From contig NC_041784.1 of assembly GCF_900090045.1 (NCBI RefSeq), positions 2,086,001 through 2,150,000 on the forward strand: a stretch of 64,000 nucleotides of DNA. Direction: 5' to 3'. Below the pieces are notes generated by a model. It ran no database searches, had not been told where the DNA came from, and saw only the letters and a list, made by a program, of their open reading frames with translations. The stretch is from Plasmodium malariae (taxonomy: Eukaryota; Apicomplexa; Aconoidasida; Haemosporida; Plasmodiidae). Every line of letters starts with the position of its first letter. Position 1 is the first letter of the stretch. Below are positions 51,092-61,489 of the stretch, in pieces. Made by a program: the position numbers and the translations under genes.

Positions 51092-51358
51092 CTAAACAAA
51101 AGGAAACATAGAAAACACTGGAATAAATGTTAATGTAATAACTGAAAATAAAAAGAAAAGCTCATACACCTTAGTTTCAGTTGTTTCAGGTTGTTCCAGT
51201 AAGTAAATAAATATTAATTTTACTGGAACTGTATAACTTTTTGTTTGAATACTTTCATGTAGTTCATTAAGATACTTTAATAACTGTACCCTTATGTGAT
51301 TAATAACAAGATATTTATAAGAGTGATATTTATTTTCAAGTTTTTTTATTGTGTTCAA
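51092..51358 (-). pseudogene. Relic B2: remnant of the same unnamed family as 25131
   Basis: A minus-strand frame of 89 codons (no usable ATG; stop just upstream). It reads TIKKLENKYHSYKYLVINHI, LLKYLNELHES, SYTVPVKLIFIYLLEQ, then a hydrophobic end, ELFFLFSVITLTF and PVFSMFPFV. The core aligns with relic B1, with roughly 17 of 36 positions identical counting the stops as gaps. DNA similarity carries on past the stop (TTAAAAACG, CTATCC). It probably keeps the membrane segment of the ancestral gene. It lies 3936 bp upstream of STP1 copy 3 in the same orientation, as B1 lies 3968 bp upstream of STP1 copy 2. Family unrecognised; PIR-type ancestry is possible. Confidence 0.42.
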
Positions 51359-53719
51359 AAGTTATTGAATTTAGAGTAAAATATATACTTATAAGATTAC
51401 TATATAATAAATTATATTTTTTAGCATAGGCACGAAAACTATATATAAAACTGAATTATGGGAATATTTCAGAAATAGTTAAACATATAGTTTACATGTA
51501 ATATTATAAAAAGGGATAAATAAAATATATCTTCTTTGTAGAAAAGCAAAATATTGGTTTCTTTGGTAAAATATATATGAAAAACATATGATGAATATAC
51601 AATTTCCAGTAAAAATTTAATATGTAAATGAATTATTTGTTTTTTGTAGACATAATATTATATAATTAGTATAAATATGAAAATTATATTATGCAAATGT
51701 AAATTTAATAACTTTCTTTATTAACTTCCTTTGTTATTATGCATTAATATAATTAAAACTATTCATTAAAAATAAAAAGTACATTATGAAAAAAGCAGGA
51801 ACGTTTTATTGAGATATATATAAAATATATAATATACACCTATGCTATATAAATGTAATAATGAAAAGATAAAATATTATACTAGAAGATTAAATTATGT
51901 GTATATTGCTTCTCAAATTGTTAAAATATAAATAATTTATACAAATATTTATTTATTTAAAAAAAAAAAAAAAAATCAACAAAATATCTCGAAAAATGAA
52001 AATAGTTAAAACTGATAAATCATACTTATAGGCAAATACATTGGAAGATTTTCCTATACAAAGAATTAAATTCTGTAATATATTTATAGGTTATATATAT
52101 ATTATTATGAATTTTTAAAATAACTCAGTGAATGCTTTATATAAAACATTAATTGTACATAAAAATGAGAGTTTATCATATTCCGAAATAACATAAAAGT
52201 AACTAAATAAGTGTTTCCGTATATGATACGACGATAATAATATATATATTAAAACAATAAAATATATTAGCGTTAATTAAAAATTTTTTTTTTTTTTTGA
52301 AATTTAAAAAAACTATTTTAAATTTATCTATTTTTTCATTTTTTTTTAATTATTATAACTGTATAGTTTTAAGAATAATACTTTTTAATGTAAACAATAA
52401 TGTAGAGTCTTTTTATAGAACGATTACAATATGTTTCCTTGCATATAACATTCCTATCTGTCACAGGAATGGTTTCTATATATAAAGTTTTAAAATAATA
52501 AAAAATAATATTTTTTTCTTCTATAGATATGTTTAACAATATATTATATATTTATAATCATTGTATAATTTGTATCCTTAGAATATATTCCTGGCATTAT
52601 TGATTTGCAAAAGAATGAATTAAAAAATAATATATTCCATTTAAAATTATCAGAAAAGTTTTACTTAAAAACATTTTTTATTAAATAATTTGCTTATTTT
52701 TATATATTATGTACATAATGTAACCTTTATATTATACTTATATTTTAAATATATTTCATTTGAGATACCTTTGCATTAAAGCACATATATTTAATATTTT
52801 AACGAAAAAATACTTTTTATCTTTGATTTATTTTCCATATTTTTTATTACACTAATATTTCCTCTAAATGAATATTTTTAATTAAAAAAATGTAAAAATA
52901 AATTAATTTCATGAGTATAAAGAAGTTTTTTTATAAATAATGATAAATATTAAAATTATTTAAAATTAATCATTTAAAAATTTATGCCAAAAAAAAATAT
53001 ATATACTTTAATAACTTTAATATATATATTTGTTCATACGTGATGTTGTAACATACAAATATCATTTTTTAAATATATAAAATATCATATAGTTTGTAAA
53101 TTTTATAATTAGTATGACACAAATTTTGTAAAATATTTTTGTTTTTTTTATTATCATTCCTACTATATTTTTGCGATAATTAATATTTTTTATCATTTAT
53201 ATATATTAGTTCCAAAACATAGTATTTATAAAATTCGGATAACAAATACAAAAGCATCTTTAAAAATAGAAATTATTCTTTTAATATGTAGTATAATGCA
53301 TAATCTATATTCTATACATTTCGTTTTTTAGATGTATTTCACATTTTGTTTAATATTAGGAAATCATATGTTTTTTTGTTTTTGAAAATATAAGAAAACT
53401 TTATTTAATTAGTGTAATATATTAATGTATATATTTTGAATATTTAAGAATGAATTCAAAATATATTTAATTTATTAAGGTTTAGCATTTATATATAACA
53501 TTATCATAAAACATTAATATTATATTTGAACGTTTTTTTTTTATCGATTATTTAAAATAGTATATATATATAACTAAAAATGTTATGAACAAATAGTAAG
53601 TTTAAATTTACAAATGTAATTACATTGTTCTTTGTGATTAAAATTATATTATATTATAATTAAATTTTTTTTGGACTATATATATTATCATATTAAAGAA
53701 CTTTAAAATATAACAAAAA
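51359..53719. other. Intergenic, 5' flank of the broken fam-l type gene
   Basis: AT-rich. The open frame 52297-52485 begins in a T run and has no recognised motif. The shared 5' element is at 53301-53320. Confidence 0.45.
53301..53320 (+). promoter_or_regulatory. Shared 5' element of fam-type genes
   Basis: TAATCTATATTCTATACATT, about 409 bp upstream of the pseudogene start at 53720. Confidence 0.3.
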
Positions 53720-54530
53720 ATGATATCTTTCTTTTTCATAATAATTACTACATCTATCCTTATAACATGGACATATCATTATAGCTATGATGTATTATGA
53801 TAAAATTATTTAGGTATTTTTACATTATTGACATATTTTTTGGTTTATTCTTATTAATTCTATTATGTAGCAAAAGTGTTATTATTATCTAAATGATAAA
53901 TATATCTATATATTGTTTTTAGTGTACATTTTATAATACTGTAGGAAAGTACAATTTTAATAAAAAATTATATATAAATAATTATCAATTGTTAGCACAA
54001 TATGGAAAGAATAATGTTTAAAATATTACATGGGTAAAAAATATGATACATAATAATAAAGAGAACTAATATAATGTTAGAACTAAATATGGAAGTAGTA
54101 TAATAGAAGAATCAAACAATAAAATAAAAGTATATTATACAAGAAGGAATTCGATAAACAATATAACAGACATAAATATTTAGTATTTGAAAAAAAAAAT
54201 ATATCCCGTTTTGAAAGAATATAATTTAAACATCTTGATTATATAGATTATATTAGAAAAAATGCATCTTTAGTGATAAAACTTATGGAGAAATATTATT
54301 TAAAAAGTTCGGATTACGAATATATTTATCTTTTATACTGCTCTATTTGGTATTCTTTTTACTATTAATTAGTATTATTAAAACAATTTTTGAAATAAGT
54401 TTTGAAGCATTGTATTTACGAGTCTTCGATGCATTATGTGTTGTATTCTTTACAGGGTATATTTATATATTTATAAAAATTATAAAAAATATGTGAATTA
54501 CGAAAAGCAAATACATAAAGTAATAATAAG
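53720..54530 (+). pseudogene. fam-l type pseudogene, many stops and frameshifts
   Basis: Exon 1 (53720-53791) still encodes a signal-like MISFFFIIITTSILIT then WTYHYSYD before a GTATTA donor. The ancestral start seems to lie 12 bases upstream, now ATA with a stop behind it. Exon 2 starts at 53923 after TTTTTAG. It reads CTFYNTVGKYNFNKKLYIN, NYQLLAQYGKNNV, stop, NITWVKN and further stops. Then VFEKKNISRFERI, stop, and FKHLDYIDYIRKN, matching the KKIFKELDY block of intact genes. After a frameshift near 54305 it reads KFGLRIYLSFILLYLVFFLL (first membrane segment), and after another near 54470 it reads YKNYKKYVNYEKQ, matching the YYHKKVKKYEK ending. The whole gene is therefore present at full length but dead. 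The minus-strand open frame over its end (54463-54717) is a shadow. Confidence 0.75.
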
Positions 54531-56347
54531 AAATATGTTTCTCTTTGTAAAAGTTCATGTTAAATAATAACTGTAATATATTTGAAGATATATATAACAA
54601 ATTTATACATAATTGCTTAAATTTATTGGATACATCAGCATATACCTGGCATATTTGATAAACAAGTGCCCACAAAAAATATTTATAATTTTTGTGTGGA
54701 TTTGTATGTTGTAACATTTCTGAATCTGTATTTTAAGGTATTTTTTTAGCACAATTAAATATGTTTTTATATATAATATGGTGTTTAATTAGATTGACAT
54801 AAAAAATATATATTTATGATTTAAAATTGATATGTAACGAATAGTTCATATAATTTTATTAAGGAGTCATAATTTATACATTAAATATAAAACAACTGTT
54901 CCTTTTATTTCATGTGATACTATTCTAAAATGATTATTTATTGACTTAGTTTAAATAAGACCATTATTAATTTGGAATTCAATGTAAATGTTGCTCTTCT
55001 CTGTAAATAATAAAGCAAAATTAATGCATTTTCTTTAATTAATGTACAAATATTTTTTATTTTTTACTTAAAACTAATATTAATATTTATAATACCAAAT
55101 ATATTTTAAATGAATATATCATAGAATTTTTATTCATTGTAAAAACCATTTTATGAGTTCTTTAGTTTATTTTCTATAGTATAAAGGAGAAAGCATACAT
55201 ATATATAATAAATAAATATGCTTATTAAACATCAATTTTTTATAATTGTATGCTAACTTATGCATGTCATGTCTTTACCATTAAATGAAGAATAATTCAC
55301 ATTTATTATTTTATTATAGTGCTTAATTTTGGTATTAATAGATTCTTACAAAAATGAATTATATATATATTATATTTTATTTTTATATATGATTAAACTA
55401 TATATTTATTTTAATTTAACATAATTAGGATATTAATTTGGTGAATTAAATATGGTAATATATTAATATTAATATATATAATTCTTTTTTTTTTCTTATA
55501 ATTGTAATATTTTATATATGTAAATATATCTGTAAAAAGCTAAGTAATTATTGGAATTAATGGAAATAAATATAAATTTTCTAAAATCATATAAATGTGT
55601 GGATATTTTTTTATATATACTTATTATACATATGTATATAATTATAATTATTAAAGACTTATATCATTTTAAAAATGTGATAAAATATACGTAGTTTTTA
55701 TGGAGAATTACTAATTAGTTTATATTTGTAAATTTTAATTTTATAATAAAATAAAATCAAAAGAAAATCTATTATTTTTATATATATAATTCATAAATAC
55801 AAAATGTTTTTTTTGGTTAATTTATTTTTTACTGGATATATTTAAAAAATTATTCTATTTTTCTTTGTAAGCTTCAATTAAATAAGTATAATGTATATTA
55901 TTTTGTAAGTAAATGCTTTGGTAATATATATTATGATTAAATATCAATTACGAAATATAATTCTTTTATATTTAAAGGGAAATGATAATATAAAATTAAT
56001 ACATGTTTTAGTTATCATAAAAACGCTTTAAAAGTTAATGTGGTGTAAATAAAACAACACAAGCATGTATTTTTCCTTGTAAAAAAATACATAGGACCTA
56101 GGGGAAATAAGAAATGTATACATATATAGAACTATATGGGGATAATGAAAACATATTTAATTAGAAATCTTATAAATAGTACACATTTAATTTTTTAATA
56201 ATTTTAAGTATTATTATATTTTATTAAAATATATTACCCTAAAAAAATACTATATATATCTGGAGAATTTTATTGCAAGATATTTTTTTTTTTATTACTA
56301 GTAGTAATATATATTTGCATAATTAATTTTTCGCACGTAATTTCCTG
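54531..56347. other. Intergenic, no gene seen
   Basis: A likely shared 3' flank element lies at about 54700-54740 (GAATCTGTATTTTAA). The remainder is A/T simple sequence. Confidence 0.5.
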
Positions 56348-57018
56348 GAAGATAAAATACAAGTGTTTGCCTCATATGAAAGATATAAAGAATTCTGTTA
56401 TGAGGAGAACGTAAGTTATGTTATTTATTATTGTAACGATTTAAAAGATGGGGATGAAAAATTTAAAAAGATTTTTAAGAATGTATAAATATACCTAAAA
56501 AAATTGCCTAGTAAAAATAATAAGGAAGATCTTATAGATCGCTTTTTTTATTTGCAGGTATCTTTTTATCACAGATTGAGGAAAAATTTAAATACTCGTA
56601 GGAATAATAATAGGGAGATTAGTTTTATTAATAATCTTCTGATGTAGAGAATGTTATCAATTTAAATAATTTAAGGATTTCAACATGTTGGTTTAATTCT
56701 GATTTTAATTTTAAAACCTATAAAGATGTGAATCATTTACATGATTATTTTTAGAATTACAGTTTTATGAAAAGTAAAATAAGTGCTGTAAATCATGAGG
56801 AGAAAGTGTATTTGCCAATAAATTATTCATATTAGTATATTATATACAAACTTTATAGGGAGGTGATGAGAGTGTTTAATGATAATAATTATGCAGATAA
56901 TTGTAGGGATTTTATTATTAGTGAAATGTATAACACGCTTACAATGTATTTAAAATTAAAAAGTTTTTTCTTTAACAAACTTGATATTGAAATTATAAAG
57001 GCAGCTAAATCTAAATAA
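56348..57018 (+). pseudogene. PIR-type variant antigen pseudogene
   Basis: One frame from 56348 reads EDKIQVFASYERYKEF, CYEENVSYVIYYCNDLKDG, DEKFKKIFKNV, stop, IYLKKLPSKNNKEDLIDRFF and YHRLRKNLNTRRNN. A frameshift near 56640 leads to DVENVINLNNLRISTCWFNS, TYKDVNHLHDYF, stop, NYSFMKSKISAVNHEEKVYL, stop, YIIYKLYREVMRVF, and on to a stop at 57018. The order (SYERYKEF start, Cys and Leu-rich helix, WF, LHDYF.NY, then YIIYKLY) follows the cysteine-containing PIR (vir/kir/pir superfamily) ectodomain. Three in-frame stops and one frameshift break it. I did not find the first exon or the terminal membrane segment and FTPLGS-type exon. PIR proteins are variant exported or surface antigens. The assignment rests on motif order, not on a search. 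Confidence 0.7.
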
Positions 57019-60000
57019 ATTAATTATTTTGTTAAATATACTACAGAAAGGATAATAAAAAAAAATAAAACATCAATAATGATTAAGAATATTAATATTA
57101 TTGTTTTAGAAACTTCTATCAAATTAACATGTAATTCTTTCATTATTAATTCGTTAAATGTTTCTGAACTTAATGCAGTATTTTTTAGTGTGTATCCCCT
57201 TTTAATTATTAATACATAACTATATATATTTTTTTTTTCTAAAAGGTTACCACTATAAATTCATTGTACTACATATATATTAAACTTTTTTTTTTTAAAT
57301 ATTATCTCAATTGGAGGCTTAATTTCATAACAGTTAAAGAAAATAAATATATATATAAATATTAATAAAGAACATACATGTTAATTATAAAAGAATGGTT
57401 CAACATACTCCAGAACAAATTCATTAAGAAAGATATTAAATATAGATTATTATGTTCCATGATATGCCTCAGAGTTATTGGATATGTAACATACAAAGAC
57501 AGATAATAACAATATTCAAAGTACACACATATGGTTTCATATAAAATTCAATTCAGAGGGAAAAAATGAAGAATTACAGATAAAGAACATGCAAAGAAGA
57601 ATATAGTTAATATTAAATTATACGTTATATCTATATAAAAGGAAATATAATTAATCTAAAACTTTTTAATGAAGGGAGATACGAGAATAATGCAATTATA
57701 ATATTGAGAAATATTAGAAGGTATAAAATATATTTTTAAAAAGATATAATTTAAGAAAGTATAAAAATAAATAAAGAAAAATATTTTTAAATAAAATAAA
57801 GAAAAAAATAATAAAAATGGAAAACAAATAATTTGAAATTAATACATTAATAGGAAGAAAAAAAAAAATCTATAAAACAAGTTTATATATTAGAATTAAG
57901 GTATTTGAAATACAAAAATATTTATTTTTATTTCACATTTGTATTTTAATAAGTAAAATGGAGAATATGATTTATAGAAATATTTACCAAGACATAGAAT
58001 TAAATATACGTAACGTAAGGCGAATTAGTAGGTGTTTACTTATACGTCATGCATAATATAATTATTAAATTTTATGGAATGGTAGTTAAATAATATTTGG
58101 AAAACATATATGTAAATAAATGCCCAAGTCTTATAGTTAAAACTTTTTAAAGAGATAATTTTCTACATAATGAACCTAACGAAGTAATTAAAATAACTTA
58201 ATATATAAAGTAAATATAGAAGTTTTGTTATATATTGAAGTATCCGAAGAATAGTATTCATTATATATGAATGACTATGTGAGTATATTAAAGTAATGAA
58301 GTACTCGATCATATGTATAGGAATGAATTGTATGTTATAAAATTATATAATTTATAAAAAATGAATTAATAAATAGTTTTTCTTAAGATATATGCTATTT
58401 TGTGAGAATGCTAAATAAACTAAAATAAATGAAAACAAAATCATATATTACCTTTAATACATAATCACTATGTTGAATAAAAAGTGATAAACTCATATAA
58501 GTGAATATTATGAATGTCTTTTCTATATGATTGTCCATATAAAAAGAAAAAAAGCTACTAAGGGATAATATACATTTTAAAATCATATCATTATAAAAAA
58601 AGTATAAATAATAAAAATGAAAAACTTGTACAGTTCATTCATTAATTAAAAAATATATTTCTTCACGTACAACTTATTAGACCCATAAGTAATAGCATAG
58701 TTAATATATGATATGACATGGGTGTGCAGTATTACTAATAAATAAAAAAATATTAAATAATAAAATTTTTGTAGGATACATTTTATATAATTTTATAATT
58801 TTTTTTACCGAAATATTGATGTCAAACAAAATTATTAAGTATTATATATTCATATGATCTTATCCATATAACAAATTATAAAAATAAAATAATAATATAA
58901 ATGATAAATTATGAAATATTACCACGAAATATAACATAATGCATTTAGGTAGATAGAAAAATATTAAGACTAATATTAAAAAATAAAAGCATAATTTAAC
59001 TTATGATATAGTTGCATAACGTAGAAAAGAATGAATATATTAAAAACAAAAAGAAAAAGAATTCAAAAAATTACTTTTTCATTTAAAAAAAAATTAAAAT
59101 ATTTAGAAAGTGACAATTAAAATAATTCATTTATGAAACAATAAAGTAATAAGTTTATTATGAAGTAATAAATATGGTTCTTTTGTTAGACTATAATTAC
59201 ATTTATATTAGGAATAAATATAGAATTATACAATTTCTTCATAATTACTTTTTTTTAATTTAAAATTATCTTTATATTTAATAGTTTTCGTTCCTTTTTT
59301 TTTGATTAATTTTTTTTTTTTTAAATGTAATATGAAATATTTTTTTTATGATTCGTATAATGTTTTGTGCGTATAATAATTTTTTAGTTTCCATTTGCAG
59401 TGATATAAACCACAATTAAAAAAATTAAGATATATAATATTTTTGTAAATATGTATTTCGCACAAAAGCAAAAATTAAATTAAAATATATTTACGTATAT
59501 ATTTTTTTTAAATATATGCTTTTTATGGTATGTGTTTATAAAACAAAAGAAATAATAAACTTATTTTAAAAAATTGTTCTGAAAAAAATAAATTAATGAT
59601 TTTCTTAACACATTATTATACTATTATATTAAAAAATATTATATATAATAATTATTAGGAAATATATTTTATCAGAATATTCTTGAAATTATTACTAATA
59701 AATCATAGAAATATCAACAAAAAATATTTTTGATTTTTTTTTTTTTTTCTTTTTTGTTTTTAATCATAAACATTAATTTATTTAATGAATAAAATACGAA
59801 AAAAAAGTGTTTTTATAAATTTATTAATATATTATATGCAATAATAAAATGTATTTCTAAAATATAATTCATAATATTATACAGATACAAAACTTTTATA
59901 TGGATTATACTTTTTAAAATATAAAATTTCATAAATTATAAACCATGAAAATCCCATTTCTTACAAATGTATCTTATTTCACAGAATTCATATTATATTA

Positions 60001-60190
60001 GTTATTACGGAATAATTTATAATGGAAATGTTCTTTTATTAAAATTTAATTTTTTCATTTATATTTATAATTAAAAACATTTAATTATAGTTACTAAATT
60101 TTATAATATGCAGTTTGTGTATGTATTTGAAATGCTAAGGAAAATTAATTGGAATCAATAATTAAAGCCTTAATGCATAAAATTATATAT

Positions 60191-60210
60191 AGTATCTCCA
60201 TTTTTCACTT
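60191..60210 (+). promoter_or_regulatory. Weak version of the shared fam-type 5' element
   Basis: AGTATCTCCATTTTTCACTT about 410 bp upstream of the start at 60611. The position fits the other elements but the sequence match is poor. Confidence 0.18.
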
Positions 60211-60439
60211 ATATTTTGAATAAACCAATAATTTAGAAATATTACAATAATGATTTCTTTTTATTCGCCAAACATATAATAAATTATTATGAAATCAGTC
60301 TACTATTCGATAATTATTTTATATATTTTGAATATTTATAATTATTAACGAACTTAAATTATTTTAATTCGAATTAGATTTTTATAAGTAACAATAGAAT
60401 AAAAATTTAATAGTTATTTTTCATTTTCTCTTTTGTAAA

Positions 60440-60442
<3 letters not shown>

Positions 60443-60477
<35 letters not shown>
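60443..60477. repeat. AT dinucleotide microsatellite
   Basis: About 34 bases of alternating A and T, the longest such tract seen in the window, 135 bp upstream of the following gene. Confidence 0.85.
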
Positions 60478-60480
<3 letters not shown>

Positions 60481-60610
60481 ATTTAGATCTTTATGGAGCA
60501 ACGTCAAAAAAAATTTTTAACTAATGTAGCAACCCTTATTATTAGTTGTACACTATGCTATTCTTAATTTTTTCTTAAATGAATAAATTATAATATTAAT
60601 AATTAACATA

Positions 60611-61489
60611 ATGGAACAAAAAAATAAGTTGCTTTTTTTTAATATAATTGCTGTCTTTATTTTTTTAAGTTGGGTATAATATTTTAACAATGATGTGCTA
60701 TGACAATGTTTTATAAGATTATTTTGTATTATTGATATTTGACTTGTTGTATTTTTAATAATACTTTTCCTTTGAATAAAATTATTTAATGTTTAAATAG
60801 GAAATATTTATATTTTTTTTTTCTTTTTTTAGAACACATTTAACATATCTTTGAATGAAAACTGCAAACATCGTAAAAAATTAGATACAAAAATTTATAG
60901 ATTACTTGCAAAATATAAACGGAATAAGGATTCAAGTGTTGTATTTGTGAAAGTAAAGGTTCCAATTAATGAAGAATATGCAGAAAAAGATGTACTTAAC
61001 AAGGATGAATTATCAAGAAGAAAAAATAATCAGTTATGTAAACATATATATAATAATATCGGAGACTATGAACTATCTAGGGAAAATAATTCTTCTGTAT
61101 GCACAAGAAGAGATTCACATTTTGGAAAAAGAATATATGACCATATATATTATAAAAATCATGTTAGGTTTGCTACGAATGATGATTTTAAGTTATTAAA
61201 AAGTAGTAAAAAAAAAAAAATAAATATGTTACGTGCTTTATTTATCATATATCTACCCATTGTAATACTAAATATTGCTATGATAGATTTTAGTAATTGG
61301 GGACTTAGAGAAATAATTCCAAAAGATTGGACCATACCAATAATTATATTAATATATATATTGCCTATGGTGTTTATGCCATTGGCTATTTTTATCTGTA
61401 AGAAGGTTGAAAAATATGATAAAATGTTATATATAAAAAGTAAAATGAATAATAGGAAATATCGTCCTTCAACTAATATAAGTTTTTAA
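60611..61489 (+). CDS. Divergent fam-type exported protein with a shifted splice donor
   Basis: Exon 2 (60833-61489, 218 residues) is fully open. It has NTFNISLNENCKHRKKL, then TKIYRLLAKYKRNKDSSVVF (the family export-like region), a Lys/Asn/Asp-rich middle, two membrane segments (ALFIIYLPIVILNIAMI and IIILIYILPMVFMPLAIFI) and KKVEKYDKMLYIKSK. Exon 1 starts MEQKNKLLFFNIIAVFIFLS. At the usual donor position (60698) the GTA of relatives has become CTA, and the codon after WV is TAA. However, GTATAA begins directly after the TGG codon (60674). Using it gives an in-phase 21-codon exon (60611-60673) and a 239-residue protein. This new donor removes the stop. It may therefore be a working gene with a shorter signal exon, or a pseudogene. 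It lacks the KELDY and GMFDGKHFHF blocks, so fam-l or fam-m membership is not clear. Confidence 0.65.

Larger units (their letters stand above)
57019..60610. other. Intergenic with possible gene debris
   Basis: A less AT-biased patch at about 57390-57620 gives protein-like codons broken by stops in one frame (SRTNSLRKILNIDYY, HIWFHIKFNSEGKNEELQIK). It could be debris of the neighbouring PIR-type gene or of another gene. The minus-strand frame 58395-58586 is unsupported. An (AT)n tract is at 60443-60477. Confidence 0.4.

Noticed and set aside
54463..54717. Minus-strand 84-codon frame
   Set aside because: Overlaps the decayed 3' end of the fam-l type pseudogene on the + strand, which explains it better.
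58395..58586. Minus-strand 63-codon frame
   Set aside because: No relative or splice signal; ordinary simple-sequence composition.
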